Shown: positions 1 through 12,818, counted from the stretch's first letter. The stretch is 64,000 nt of DNA from Eutreptiella sp. 'Long Island Sound 2002' (GCA_964036045.1 OZ038381.1:111278922-111342921); one strand, 5' to 3'. Translations and numbers: made by a program. The notes: generated from the letters alone by a model not told the origin.

Positions 1-715
1 GCTAGGAGATGTTCCAAGCAAGCACGAGATAAATGCCGAGCAATTTGTGAAGCACCCTCAGCAACATTAGCCGCGCACGCGCACTAAGCGATGACACACA
101 CCCTCAATTGGCCTGGTACGGTGCAAATTTCGGGCCACCAATAGTTTTGTTGCTTCATGCCACCACACATCTCGCAGTAGCCAACGACAGGGGTCGAATC
201 CGGGTGCTCTTCCCTTGGTGCACCAAGGTTGTTCCGATTAGACTTGTGCAACCGTGCACTATCCCCACAAAGGGTGTGTTGTCCCATTCACCCGTTGAAT
301 GACAGCAATGTCAAACTCTTTAGCTGACTACACCATGCTTAGATACCGTCTTTTCGCCAAGAGTGCATCGGATCGCCGTAGCGGACCAAGGGGATTCACA
401 AGCATACGGACAACACATGTCAAGATGCTCAAGAAAGGTCTAGCGGGTATCCTCCCCCTTTACATGTTCCTGCGCTCGGGCCCAAAGGTCGTCTCTATTG
501 CGAATTGAAAACAAAGACCAGGTCAACAACTCAACGGCGTATCACTCCTCCTTGGACAGTATGCACAAGGTCGCCCCCCCCGCATACCCCCCCCCACACC
601 CCGCTTCCAACACACACCCACACTCCCACGGCGGCAGATGGAAAGGGAGGTTGTGGTTTTCCCTACTGCTCTTTGGCGGAGCCAAAAATTGCCCATGCAA
701 TGAAACACCACACCT

Positions 716-893
716 TAGTGTAGACTATCCGGCAATAAAACAACCATCCCATATACCCCATAGGAGTGCAGACCATCCGGCAATGAAACTCCGGATAGCA
801 CGACAGACCATATGGCACCGAAACACCCCACAGTAGTGCAGACTATCCGGCTATGAAACACCCCATAGGAGTGCAGGCTATCCGTCACTCGAA
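716..893. repeat. Short degenerate minisatellite inside repeat copy 1
   Basis: About four imperfect units sharing GTGCAGACTATCCGGCAATG followed by AAACACCCCATAG-like sequence lie head to tail. The same block is present in copy 2 (2529-2706) and absent from the truncated copy 3. Confidence 0.75.
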
Positions 894-2528
894 CAGCAAC
901 ACGTCCACTCAAAGCCCAATTTTGCCCACCCGTGCTTCTTAGGAATCATCTAGACATGTCATTCTAGCAATTCTTCGTCAACAGTTGGCTACACTCAGTT
1001 TGGAGCCCTCCTCTTCACACAGGGTTGGGACGTGGCGTACATGAAGCAGTTCCCAGAAGCCCAGGCACTATCATTGTAGGAGCTAGAATAGAGGTGGATT
1101 CCAAGGACCGTGGGAGTTGTGGTGCGCACAGCTGAAGCTCGACGGCAGGAGGCTGCAACCAACCCCTCCACCTATGGTCGCTCCGAAACTTGAGCAAGTG
1201 GGTTGCTTCGCATTCGGCATAACGCCGAGGCCTCCACTAGGGTACCAAAGACTCCGAACACGGCACAACCCAATTGGTCGGTTGAACGGTTGAGGGGGTC
1301 GGAGAGCACGATACTTCCCTAGCCCGACAGCCCTCGACAACAATCAGCTGCTAGGTTTTGTGTTTGCCCGCCTGCTGCAACAATGTGGGCCTCTGATAGG
1401 TAGGGGTTGATTGTCCGAACCACCTAAGCAGTGCAACTTGGCACTTGCAATTTTTGGTGACAGCATCACGCCAAGGGGCCGTCCAAATGTGAACATCAAA
1501 GCGGCTTTGGTGGACATCGGGGGTACACTTTTTCCGTTCGTCGGGAACGTTCCGCAAGCCAATAGTTTTCTCAGTTGGCATGAAATGTCAAAAGTATTGC
1601 ACATGGGAGGCAAAGACTAGACCTGAAGAGTTGAATGCACTACATGCCCAACCCTTTCTTGTTCCTGTGCACTTCCGGTGGGATGTGCACCATGTACAGG
1701 CATAAGCAAAAGATTTTCCTTCACATGTCGCTAAAGCGCTTTGCTTCGTATCTGCAAATCGTCGGGGATAATTTTTCGAAAATGCCTAGGGCCATGCGGA
1801 GATATGCCCAAAAAAACCAACCATGCTAGGAGATGTTCCAAGCGAGCACGAGATATATGCCGAGCAATTTGTGAAGCACCCTCAGCAACATTAGCCGCGC
1901 ACGCGCACTAAGCGATGACACACAACCTCAATTGGCCTGATACGGTGCAAATTTCGGGCTACCAATAGTTTTGTTGCTTCATGCCACCACACATCTCGCA
2001 GTAGCCAATGACAGGGGTCGAATCCGGGTGCTCTTCCCTTGGTGCACCGAGGTTGTTCCGATTAGACTTGTGCAACCGTGCACTATCCCCACAAAGGGTG
2101 TCTTGACCCATTCACCCGTTGAATGACAGCAATGTCAAACTCTTTAGCCGACAACACCATGCTTAGATACCGTCTTTTTGCCAAGACTGCATCGGATCGC
2201 CGTGGCGGACCAAGAGATTCACAAGCATACGGACAACACATGTCAAGATGCTCAAGAGAGGTCTAGCGGGTATCCTTTAGATGTTCCTGCGCTCGGGCCC
2301 AAAGGTCGTCTCTATTGCGAATTGAAAACAAAGACCAGGTCAACAACTCAACGGTGTATCACTCCTCCTTGGACGGTATGCACAAGGTCGCCCCCCCGCA
2401 TGACCCCCCACACCCCGCTTCCAACACACACCCACACTCCCACGGGGGCAGATGGAAAGGGAGGTTGTGGTTTTCCCTGCATCTCTTTGGCGGAGCCAGA
2501 AATTGCCCATGCAATGAAACACCACACC

Positions 2529-2706
2529 TTAGTGTAGACTATCCGGCAATAAAACAACCATCCCATATACCCCATAGGAGTGCAGACCGTCCGGCAATGA
2601 AACACCGAATAGCACGACAACCCATATGGCAGCGAAACACCCCACAGTAGTGCAGACTATCCGGCTATGAAACACCCCATAGGAGTGCAAGCTATCCGTC
2701 ACTCGA
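2529..2706. repeat. Short degenerate minisatellite inside repeat copy 2
   Basis: Counterpart of the block at 716-893, with the same unit and number of repeats and a handful of substitutions. Confidence 0.75.
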
Positions 2707-4246
2707 ACAGCAACACGTCCACTCAAAGCCCAATTTTGGCCACCTGTGCTTCTTAGGCATCATCTAGACATGTCATTCTAGCAATTCTTCGTCAACAGTT
2801 GGCTACACTCAGTTTGGAGCCCTCCTCTTCACACAGGGTTGGGACGTGGCGTACATGAAGCAGTTCCCAGAAGCCGAGGCACTATCATTGTAGGAGCTAG
2901 AATAGAGGTGGATTGCAAGGACCGTGGGAGTTGTGGTGCGCACAGCTGAAGCTCGACGGCAGGAGGCTGCAACCAACCCCTCCACCTCCGGTCGCTCCGA
3001 AACTTGAGCAAGTGGGTTGCTTCGCATTCGGCATAACGCCGAGGCCTCCACTAGGGTACCAAAGACTCTGCACAAGGTACAGCCCAATTTGTCGGTTGAA
3101 CGGTTGAGGGGGTCGGAGAGCACGATACTTCCCTAGCCCGACAGCCCTCCACAACAATCAGCTGCTAGGTTTTGTGTTTGCCCGCCTGTTGCAACAATGT
3201 GGGCCTCTGATAGGTAGGGGTTGATTGTCCGAACCACCCAAGCAGTGCAAATTGGCACTTGCAATTTTTGATGACAGCATCACGCCAAGGGGCCTTCCAA
3301 ATGTGAACATCAAAGCGGCTTTGGTGGACATCGGGGGTACGCTTTTTCCGTTCGTCGGGAAAATTCCGCAAACCAATGGTTTTCTCAGTTGGCGTGAAAT
3401 GTCAAAAGTGGAGTATTGCACATGGGAGGCAAAGACTAGACCTGAAGAGGTGAATTCACTACATGCCCAACGCTTTTTTGTTCCTGTGCACTTCCGATGG
3501 GGTGTGCACCATGTGCAGCCATGAGCAAAAAGATTTCCTTCACATTTCGCTAAAGCGCTTTGCGTCGTATCTACAAATCGCCGGGGACAATTTTGCAAAA
3601 ATGCCTATGGCCATGCGAAGATATGCCTAAAAAAACCAACCATGCTGGGAGATTCCTCAAGCGAGCACCGGATAAATGCCGAGCAATTTGGGAGGCGCCG
3701 TCGGCAACATTAGCCGCGCACGCGCACTAAGAGATGACACACACCCTGAATTGGGCTGGTAACGTGCAAAATTCAAGCCACCAATAGTTGTGTTGCTTCG
3801 TGCCACCACACGTTTCGTAGTAGCCAACGACAGGGGTCAAATCCCGGGTGCTCTTCCCTTGGTGCACCAACTGTTCCGATTAGACTTGTGCAACCGTGCA
3901 CTATCCCCACAAAGGGTGTCACGTCCGATTCACCCTCTGAATGATAGCAATGTCAAACTCTTTAGCCGACAACACCATGCTTAGATACCGTCTTTTTGTC
4001 AAGACTGCATGGGATCGCTGTGGCGGACCAAGGGATTCACAAGCATACGGACAACACATGTCAAGATGCTCAAGAGAGGTCGAGCGGGTATCCTCCCCCT
4101 TTACGTGTTCCTGCGTCTCTATTGCGAATTGAAAACAAAGACCACGTCATCAACTCAACGGCGTATCACTCCTCCTTGGATAGTATGCACAAGCTCGCCC
4201 CCTCACATACCCCCCCCCACCCCGATTCCAACACACACCCACACTC

Positions 4247-5710
4247 CCACACACACCCCACACCTTTCCCCACCACACGCCCCGCTGTTTGCTAAAATTG
4301 CGGCAACCACAAAGCGAGGGTGTAGGCCGTCGGGTGGACCCCTATAGGGTAACAAAAAACACCGGGGCAATGTTTCCTGCCCACCATCCCCCAACCCCTC
4401 CCCTCCGCCCCCCCTTTGCCTCTTTGTGTGCAAGCCTAAAGAATAATATGTTGACCCACCTCCGGTGGCGGCATTGTATACCGACAGGCACCGCCTAACC
4501 CCAATCTCACCCCTGTATCACAAAAAAGGCTCGACAACAGTGCTACAGGCGCGGCCGAGTACATGGTGAGCCGCCAGTACGGCATGTGCCGTGCTGGACT
4601 CCTACCCGGCGCCGAACGCGAAGCGCCTCACGAGCATCGGTCCACCCAGCTAGCCCCAAGGGGGGGGGGGGGGGAGAAAATAAGTTGCCCCGTGAGGTGA
4701 ATTTTTTTTTCAATAGCGACACTTGTCAGCCCCCCCCGCCCCATGTATAAAAATTTCTACCCGCGGGGGACATTCTCTACCGTAACACGCTCACTGTCTC
4801 CCCTTGTCCCACAACCCCCCCCCGCGTGCCCCCCCCCAGCCTTGTGCTCTGCCGCCTTAAAGGAATTTTTACGGAGGCTGACTCACCTACCAGGGCCAGT
4901 CGTGGGCAAACACATGCCCCGGATCTCGGGGCTGAGCCATGGAGCGCCGGATTCTTGCCCCCCCCCCCCCCCAACAAGCCCCCCACTGCCCCCCGTTAAC
5001 TCCATGGGTGGAGGATAGGCAATTGCATACGTCGCAGGAGCAGTTTCGGCACCGAGGCCTTGTTGCGGGAGTGGATGCTGCCGATTTTGGGGTTTCGGCT
5101 GCAGGGTACATTTCATGGTGAATGGTCGCACAAATGCCCCTGAAGAAGGGATGTGAAGAGTGGCACGCGTAAGTCCTGACAAATGGTCCAGAAATACTTT
5201 GATTGGGGTCTTGGGAAAGGTACTGGGGCCTTCAAGAGTGCTGACCCACGGCTGCCTGTTGACCATAGGACTACAAATGGCGGTGGTTGCCACATGGTAA
5301 TTGCAGTGTCACCCGAGTGACTGTGGGTGCACAATATGGTGCTGCATTGGGCACTGCTGCATCTACTTGTGCTATCTCCAGACACAGCAAAAGTGACTGC
5401 CACAAAAAATACTATGGGCATGGACGACAAGCACCCAACCCCCCCCAACCTATCTGCAACCTCCAAAAAAGATTAGCGAATGCAATGATTATTTGTGGAG
5501 CACGATTGTGCAGAAAGTTTGATGTTTGATGCCTGATGTGGCATGTTGTGTGCGCGGTGTATCCAAAAGGATGTCTAATGTCAGGTGTTGGTGTGATGCT
5601 TAGACGAAGCTGTTGGGGAGGGGGGGTTTGGGAGAATCTGCTCCTACATCTGGAAATCTGCCCCCCCCCCCCTCCTATTGAAAAGACGAAAGAAGAGGGA
5701 AAAGTGGCAA
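4247..5710. other. No recognisable gene; homopolymer-rich
   Basis: This stretch holds long C or G runs (near 4662-4674, 4959-4972 and 5660-5671) and short simple sequence. Open frames on both strands are short and their translations are low-complexity P, G or C strings. I see nothing that can be supported as a gene. Confidence 0.6.
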
Positions 5711-5714
5711 GCCT

Positions 5715-5889
5715 AGAAAACTAGGACAATTGAACAACCATCGAAAATTAGGGAACCTCCTTGGAAAACAAGAGAAATAGTAAAGACAAAACCCACCAAA
5801 AAATGAGTAACATTAAAAACCAAAAGCAGAAAATGGGGAAATTGAATAACCACCACAAATGACCGGGAACACCTTGGAAAACAAGGCTC
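5715..5889. repeat. Diverged direct repeat of about 60 bp
   Basis: Two A-rich segments, 5715-5775 and 5829-5889, share the order AATTGAA(T/C)AACCA, then GGGAAC, then CTTGGAAAACAAG. The spacing is about 114 bp. Confidence 0.55.
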
Positions 5890-5954
5890 GAAAAAATAAG
5901 GTGCAATGGCAAAACACGGCAAACAAGCACATGCACACATGTGGCAACACCATC

Positions 5955-6239
5955 TCATTCATCCATGATTGCATCCATGTCATCCACAGGTTGGGAAGAG
6001 CACGATTGGGAGCTGCTTGGTGGGACTGCACAACACATCACACGGTCTGTATCGGGCACAAAGGCATCCCACTGTGCCCACAAAGGCAATGTGTGCTGCA
6101 TAGCAATGTCCCTTGCTTGTCCGGGGTTGCTACAACTTGGTAGTTTCACACCAAGCACATCGAGACAATGCGACAACGCGGCCCCTGTCCAATTGCGCAG
6201 TGTGCCACTTTGTCTTGCTATTACTAACTTTGCTTGCAT
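5955..6239 (-). CDS. Possible coding fragment, unknown
   Basis: The minus strand is open for about 94 codons and its translation has balanced, protein-like composition (for example LSHCLDVLGVKLPSCSNPGQ), unlike the shadow frame on the plus strand. No start, domain or homologue is recognised. It could be an exon of a decayed element. Support is weak. Confidence 0.2.
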   Translation of the reverse strand: MQAKLVIARQSGTLRNWTGAALSHCLDVLGVKLPSCSNPGQARDIAMQHTLPLWAQWDAFVPDTDRVMCCAVPPSSSQSCSSQPVDDMDAIMDE

Positions 6240-6544
6240 CCTGCCGACACCACACCCCTTGTCTGTATTCTCTAGAGACCCACGTTAAATCCAATATGTT
6301 AAATTATCAATTTCAATTTTTGAAAGGTGCTAAATGCTAAACCGATAAATTTTAACATGTTAAGCGAGAATACCTAGTATTGTCTAGATTTTAAACTATT
6401 TGCGCCGTTAATTGCATGTGTATGCTATGGTCTTGAGGGGGTTCAATGTGGTAGAATATTGCCCGATGAGTTTGTGGAGATGTTGGATTGCCTAACGGTT
6501 GGGGGTCCAACCCTTAGTCCTCTTCTTTGTGCCCACCGCCAACC

Positions 6545-8201
6545 CCACTCCATACCCCCCTTTGTCTTGCGTAGCACTTGTTATGTGTTTCCCTCGAGAC
6601 GCTATTCTCGAGCTTAGCATGACGCTTGTGCGTTTCACTGGAGCCAGGAGTTTGCGGGACTCTTTGGTCTCCCAACTGCTTGGTGAGTGGGTGGCTTCAT
6701 TGCCCTTGGCCCGGGCCAGATGGTCGGAGGCCACGGACGTTGGCTACCCCTCCCTGATTCTTACTAAGCAAGTGGAGGCGTTGAAACAACATACCCCCTC
6801 CCTTTTTCCCTTCCGAGTTTATTGGGCTCCTCATGGACCTCAATGTCACAAAGACGGGGTTCCGCCACCTCTCCGAGTTCATGACCCGGGAGGAATCGAC
6901 TACACGGCCGCTGCGGGCCAAACTTCACGGCGACCCATCCCAACGCGGCAAGCCTTCTTGGACACGTGGAAGGATATGGCAAAACCGCTAGAGTTGCGGC
7001 CCCCCGTGAACGTGGACGACCCACCCGCTAGTGGCCGCAGTTGGCCCGTACACTCATATGGGATGCCTACCCGAGTGCCGGTGGGAGTTGGACCCAATTG
7101 TCCATTGGGCTCCTCAGCCACGGCAAACGCAGCGGCACACCCGCCTACCCGCGGGTTATTGGGCTGGCCGTGTGTGGCGACAAAGACATGGCCGCTTTGG
7201 CCACTATTTGGGCCGAGAACCTTCAGGTACTTGGCGCTTTTGTGTCGCGTAGAATGCGGGCTCGCCTCGTTCCAAAGTTCCTCGTTTAAAAGCGAAAAAT
7301 TGCTTAAAATTTAAGCCGAACGAAATTGGAAGCTAAAATTGAAATGAAAAACCGATGCCCGGATATCAATGCACACACTCTTTTGTAGGTGTTGCAGTCC
7401 TTTGACGACTCCAAATGTTTGTGTTGGGCATCCAGTTGGGTGCTTGCTGCGCTGGTCCTTGTGAGTGACCAGCCGTTTATTCGTCGCCTCATTGGGGTGT
7501 CCGGAGCACCCCAAGTGGGGTCTATTTACAATATGGGGGTGTGGGACAAGACCGCGGCGGCATGGTTGCAGGTGGACGTGCGCCAGACTTTGGACAACGA
7601 GGCAGTGGCCCGTCACCAATATCAGGTGATGGGACGGAGCTTGGATAATGGGGGCTGCATAGCGGAACCTCACGTCGTGGTTGACCGGTGTTGGGCTTTC
7701 CTATGCATCCTCCACTGATGCGTGGCCATTGGGCGGCTGTAGGTCGCTTTTGTTCAGGCGTGCCTGGTGTAACTCCCCAAGCAGAATGCGGAAGCCGTGC
7801 AACGGTTCTTGTACCGGGCACGCACGGGGGTGAAGCGGTGTGCCACCGTCGCACCCGACGGGGAGGAGGCTAGGGCCCTCTTCCTTGCATGGGAGGAGAT
7901 GGGCCCACTATTGGCCTACGCGCCGGAGGACCCACAATGGCATGCCGTTGTTGCCATCAGGGATCTACTACGGGACTTGTACAGCGACATTCCCCCTCTC
8001 AGTGACTTGGGGGCGTCTGCTGTGGCGCGGCAGCAACCCCGGGACTAACCCCCAAGAAAACCCTCAACCCATCCCAAATACCCCCACTAACCCACCTATC
8101 CCCCCAAGCTAAACCCAAGCTACCCCGGCACTATGGGACCCGGAAACGGGCTCCCGGGAGGTGTAACGCAGCAACAATGGCCGGAATAGCAAAGCACATG
8201 A
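6545..8201 (+). CDS. Family A gene copy, two exons, exon 1 frameshifted
   Basis: This is copy A of a three-member family (B at 17022-18770, C at 46131-46999). Its function is not recognised. Exon 1 (to 7226) matches B and C only if the frame changes about three times: LELSMTLVRFTGARSLRD, then FIGLLMDLNVTKTGFRHLSE, then DTWKDMAKPLELRPP, then GLAVCGDKDMAALATIWAEN. Exon 2 (7398-8201) is one frame. It needs TAG at 7740 and 8187 and TAA at 7770, 8046 and 8088 to be sense codons, and it ends at TGA 8199-8201 after a P/Q-rich tail. One in-frame TGA at 7716 aligns with a Cys codon (TGT) in copy B. Conserved blocks with B include NAEAVQRFLYRARTG against VAGEVQKILYRNRCG, and APDGEEA in both. The gene is probably decaying. 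Confidence 0.6.
7227..7397 (+). other. Intron of family A gene
   Basis: CTTCAG|GTACTTGG to TGTTGCAG|TCCTTTGAC, phase 0, 171 nt. The position is identical to the intron in copies B and C, but the sequence is unrelated and AT-rich. Confidence 0.7.
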
Positions 8202-8710
8202 GCCGCGAAGGCTAAGGGGTATGTTCTATGTGTTTTAGTGCTTGTGTAGGGAGGTTTCATTTTTGGAAATTTTGTTTAAATTTTGTTGGTTTGAAATTTA
8301 ATCCGGGCGAGCGCATAAGATTTAAAATCTATAAAATTGAAACCAAAAACTAATCTCAAATTTTAAAACCGAGAGCCATTGTAATATTTTTACATATCAT
8401 GATGGGTGAACCCCCCCCCAAAAAAAGAAGGGCGTAAAATGGTTGACACACACACAAAGTACTCCGTAGGGGTGGAAATTTTCCCAAGCGACACCCCTAA
8501 CCCCCCGCAAAAAGTACATACTTTGGTTTAATCATTCAATTTTTGGCCAAAAATTAAATATATTGGATTTAATTTAGGTCTCTAGGGTGGGCCGAGCCCC
8601 GTCACCACATCGCATTGAGTGTGGAGGCAACCCCGTGGAAATGGGGAGGATTGCACCGTAGGATTGCACCGTCCCAATGCATAAGGTGACTAAATTTGAT
8701 GAGATTCAGG
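8202..8710. other. AT-rich spacer without a gene
   Basis: The base composition falls abruptly to AT-rich with short poly-A and poly-T stretches. No ORF of note and no recognisable RNA gene is visible. Confidence 0.5.
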
Positions 8711-8838
8711 GGAAATTCGTACAAAATTGGTACGAATATCGTACGGACGAATGTGCTCGGCAAGTGTGTGCATGCGGAAGATTCTGTGAAATTCGTACGA
8801 AATTCGTACGAATTTCCTACGAATTTCCTACGAATTTG
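8711..8838. repeat. Palindromic GTACGAATTT block 1
   Basis: Six or more spaced copies of AAATTCGTACGAATTT-like palindromes with slight variations. The same motif clusters occur at 10838-10962, 12974-13038 and 54052-54134. Confidence 0.8.
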
Positions 8839-9081
8839 AGAGGAATTATCCTTTCTTCACATGAAACATCCTGTGGCTCGTTTGTGAGTGCGTTCACCGT
8901 TGGAAAAATGCAACCTCCTTGTTCACCAAGATTCTCAGCACCCACAACAGAACAAATTATCAACACGGCAGCACCACGAGAACAAGAGCCGAGAAGAGGA
9001 ATGTGCAATGTGCAAAGAGTAGGCGTAGCAGAAAAGGACGTGACCTCCATTGCAAATTTCGCAAGCTGGGGGGGGGGTACC

Positions 9082-10663
9082 TCACATGTCCTTCAAACTC
9101 CCCATGCCGCCCTCGCTAGGAGGGCGGGCGGGGGGGGCAGGCAGTACTTGTATGTACATATATTCATATATAAATACGTACAAATTACATTCGTGCAGGT
9201 TATATGGGACAGGAGGTCCCGAGGTCAAGGGCAGAGCTTCAAACCCCCACGTGGAGGACAACTCCGGCCAGCGTAGCGCTGGGAGCTTTGCTGCTCCGCC
9301 CCGAAGGCGGCGTGCATCGCCGCCGCCATGAGGCGGTTGGGGGGGGGTTTGTTGCGCTGGCTGGTCGTGGGCAGTAGTGACCTTGGCCAGATTGGACGCC
9401 GTCGTCGCCACGTCCACTGGTGCTTCACTCTGCGGTGCCATGCGCAGGCCCGGGACGACAGCCGACATGTGTCCGGCCGCCGCCTCAGCTTGCGCATGCC
9501 ATGCCTGCGCCTCGGCCATGAGGAACCCAATGCCGGCGGCTTTGGGCGCCCCCCCCCACCCCCCCTTGTCGGCCGCCGGGCCCTCAGCCTCCCCCTCCGC
9601 CGTCGCTCCGGGTGCCGTTCCCCCCGGGGCCCTCGGCTGCTGTGCCGCCTCCGGCTCCGAGGGGTCACCTTGGCAGTGAGGCACTCCTTGTCGCGGGGAA
9701 GGGTGTCACGCTCCATCTCAGCAGCCCGCCTGTCTTCGTTCCCCTTAGCAAGGCGCTGCTCCATGTCGCGCAGCGCGGCCTCAACGCCGCTCGCACGGAC
9801 CTGCCACGTCTGGTGCTATTGCTGCTGATGCTCCACACATGCAGCCACATTCCCCTCGTCCGCTCACGTGCCGCCCGCTCCGCGGGGGTGCTTGTACGGG
9901 GGGCCTTGGAGGCGGGCGGACCTGTGTATGCGGGAGGAGGGGGGGGGCTTTCCGCTTTGCGACGCGCGGGGGCGGGGGGTGGGGGGGGGGGGCGTCCTCC
10001 TCCCCCTCGACGCCAATGCGTCCATCCCCCCCCTTCCCCCGCATTCTCCCCACATGGACGTGCATGGCAAGACATGCCACGTCCACCCTCTCCGCCCTCC
10101 GCTGCTCCCACACCGTGACCGCGGCTTGCAAAATGAAAGTAGCCGCGGTCACCGTCCCCTCCCCCCCAATCCCCGCCAACCCAATCTGCACCCGCGCGTG
10201 CCCGCTCACCAGCCGGTAGGCAAACATGCCCACCATCTCCTACCCCGCGGCGAGGTTGGAACCCCCCCGGATCACAAGGGCGCAAGGGGACGGGGATGCA
10301 GAGGTTGGCCTGCACCCCCTAGGCCTCCACAGCCAGCTCCCACACGGCAGTAAGATCCCGCTGCCGCCCGTCGGGGCCGGCGCGACCTTCTGCTGCGAGG
10401 CAGGCTCCAGCTGCCCGTCGGTGAGGATGACCCGTGCCAGGGGGGGTGGGGGGGTTAATGTGGGCGATGCCCAAGTCCTCATGCGACGGCATGGGGATCA
10501 CCACCTCCCGCCTAGCCCCCGTGCCCACGCCGCGCACCCGAGCTTGCCACGGTCCGGTCCCTGGCACTGCGTCCCGAGCGCGCGGACCCCTCGCTCCGCT
10601 CACTTTGGGCCTCGCTTGGGGCCCGTCCGGTCCCGAATCCCTTGCCCCGCTCGCTCTCCTCAC
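9082..10663 (-). CDS. Coiled-coil protein, minus-strand copy (paralogue of 47369-49280)
   Basis: The reading runs from about 10663 leftward with TAG codons at 10319-10321, 10240-10242 and 9816-9818. The last lies inside a Gln run (EHQQQ, TAG, HQTWQ). The plus-strand paralogue reads EEHQQQLQRAGAW at the same place. Domains in order: a conserved segment (EMVGMFAYRLVSGHARVQIG), an acidic patch (GVEGEEDAPPP), a basic Pro-rich linker, a heptad-like coiled coil (LRDMEQRLAKGNEDRRAAEM), then a conserved LMAEAQAWHAQAEAAAGHMS box and a C-terminal block ending before GGGACCTCCTGTCCC. Frameshifts fall near G7 (around 10265), around 9950-9990 and around 9680. Function unknown. A gag-like structural protein of a mobile element is possible but not shown. 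Confidence 0.55.
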
Positions 10664-10837
10664 CGGTCACATGCACGCGCTGATGCGGCGTGAACCGTTT
10701 GCGCCCGTAGTGGCGCACCTGCAACGGACCACGCGTGGAAGGGCACCTGCTGACAAGGCAAAGTGTGTGGGGTACCAATGGAGGAAGAGGGAGCATCAAT
10801 GCAACGACCATTGGCGAAACCGAACGCAAACGGTGCA

Positions 10838-10962
10838 CAAATTGGCGGAAATTTGCACAAACTCGTACGAAATTTGTACGAATTTCAGAGACAAATTTGT
10901 ATTTACACACCTGTCCACACATTCCTTCGCACGAAATTCGTATGACTTTCGTCCAATTTGTC
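10838..10962. promoter_or_regulatory. Palindromic GTACGAATTT block 2
   Basis: Cluster of CTCGTACGAAATTTGTACG and ACGAAATTCGTATGAC motifs, 175-300 bp upstream of the coiled-coil ORF on the minus strand. Placement suggests a promoter or subterminal repeat. The role is inferred. Confidence 0.45.
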
Positions 10963-11010
10963 AAAAAAGCAAGCAAACACACAGAAATGCACAAGGGGCA
11001 CACCTTGCAA

Positions 11011-12818
11011 TCACACGGGCAGGCGATTGACCACGCCCCAGCGCGCGTGCACTTTGGGGGCCCCTACACTGGAGCTTGTTGCCCAGGTGCTACAGCGGGG
11101 TGAGCCGCAGCGGGGGGGAACGCCGGAGATGGCGAAGTGGACCTGGTGCTCCGCATCCACGTTGTCCCCCTTGGTCATCGCGATTTGGTGCACGAGCCCC
11201 ACAAGAGACAAAACCGAGTGATTAGCGACCCCCATCACGGCGAAGTCCGTGTCCGGGGAGGGGGGAGAGGAGGGTGGGGTGGTAGGGGCAAGTGGGGGGG
11301 GCAGATAGGACCGCCTCGGGGGTGTGGGCGATGAGGGCCTGGGCAGCATCCTGCTCCCACAACCCCACCCTCCCAAATGCCCCTGTTCCCACCCAGAACC
11401 CCCGGTCCACGCTAGAGCAGTCCGAGCTCGACAAATCCCCAACAACGGCCATGGCCTTGAGGGGGAGGGGGGGTCCAGGTGGGTGGAGTTGGGCTGGTGG
11501 TGCCCGTCCTTGGCGTCGGGGGTCCACAAGTTAAAAAGGGCCCCATGCAGCCCATCCTTGGAGAAAGGGAGGAAAGGCATCCCATGGTAACGGCTGGTGG
11601 CCACCATCAACAGCATGTCCCCCCTGTAGAGTGGAATGGTGTCCCAGCGCACCTCCGCCGCCTCCCCCAGGGCCGTCCCCGCCTGCACCCGCACCCGGTA
11701 CTCCTCCGAAAGGCAGAGGAAACTACTGACGTGACACCCCAAGATATGCCTGTCATAAGGGGGAAGCACCTCAGGATGTGTGGCGACGTCCGTGTGGAAG
11801 GGGCTTGGGCCCACTGCCAATACTTGCGACAATGACGCTGCACAACTTCATTCGCTGGAGTTTCCCAACCTCAGGAACACTTTCCACAGGGGGGGGGGAG
11901 GTGGAACTTCTTGAAAAGCCCCCCCCCCACCCCCTGCCCCGGCGAGTTTTTGCTTTGCCAACGCCGGGGCACGTCCGGATCCTATTTTTGCTCCTCACTC
12001 AGGCCAGCGTTGAACAACAACTCGAATTTATTCCCCACAAGTTTCTCTTCGCTACTGCCCCATGCTTTCATCACCTTGTTCCACCCCACCTCGCAATCCT
12101 TTGCTTCCACACACCCCCCGAAGCAAAATGTAGCCGTTGCCATCAACAAAGTTGAGGGGGGCTGCGAGGGGCGAACCCTGTTGGGGTTGGTGGGCGGATC
12201 GCCGGTCTCCCCACGGGGGGTGTCAGCAAGGGGTTCGGTGCGCGAGGGGGGTTCACTTGAAATGAAGGGGGGGGCACATGAGGACCCCCGGAACCATTGC
12301 AGTGAAGTGGTGGTGTAGAAAGTGGGGTGGGTGATGTCCGGGATATGAACCTTTGGTTGGATGGTGGGATGGAAAGGAGCCATGCCGAAATCCTCCCACC
12401 ATCGGGGGTTGGCAAGGTGCTAGTTGAAGGGAGAAAAGGAACGGTGAGGTGGTGCGCCTGCAGCAAGATCCTGAAGGCGCACCATGTCACAATGAGGGGG
12501 GCTGTGCACTAGGTTGGTGGTGGGGTACACCTGGACGTGGGCGTCCTTGGGCATCCCCCCCGGGCTAGTGCGCATGGCATTCAGCAATTGGTCCATGGTG
12601 TCGGGTTGGGGGGGAAGGTGCTAAAAAGGTACCGAGTGAACGCGGAAGCGGAGTTCCCTCCACAAATTCGTGGACCACGCCTTCCCTCCAACATAAGAGT
12701 TGCGCAAGGGGCTGCGCAAATTAATGTGAATAACCTCAGAGATGGGGTCCAAGGATGCTGGCCGGGCCACTACATCCTCGATTGCGAGGGCCCCAGGCTG
12801 GTAGGTCGCCTCCTCCAT
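11011..12818 (-). CDS. Large unknown protein read with TAG as sense
   Basis: From 12818 leftward a single frame continues through TAG at 12621-12623, 12420-12422 and 11982-11984 without a TGA for about 280 codons. It gives protein-like sequence such as MRTSPGGMPKDAHVQVYPTT, NPRWWEDFGMAPFHP and AKDCEVGWNKVMKAWGSSEE. Near the C9/G9 run at about 11925 the frame shifts. It shifts again near 11840 into MSQVLAVGPSPFHTDVATHP, which stays open to TGA at 11011. The last part includes ADEHQVHFAISG-type sequence (residues AEHQVHFAISG). No domain is recognised. The ORF starts about 150 bp downstream of palindromic block 3. It may be a host gene or part of an element with the neighbouring coiled-coil ORF. 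Confidence 0.5.

Larger units (their letters stand above)
1..4246. repeat. Three-copy tandem repeat, unit about 1.82 kb
   Basis: The sequence starting GCTAGGAGATGTTCCAAGC at position 1 recurs at 1825 and, more diverged, at 3644, giving periods of 1824 and 1819 bp. Copies 1 and 2 are nearly identical over their whole length with a few indels. Copy 3 follows the same order but stops matching around 4246, inside a CACACCC-rich stretch. The window starts inside or at the edge of the array, so more copies may lie to the left. I see no frame conserved between copies that argues for a gene: a minus-strand frame is 146 codons long in copy 2 (3158-3598) but is broken in copy 1. Confidence 0.95.

Noticed and set aside
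1344-3598. Minus-strand ORF conserved between copies 1 and 2 of the 1.82-kb repeat
   Set aside because: Conservation is explained by recent duplication; the frame is broken in copy 1 and no domain is seen.
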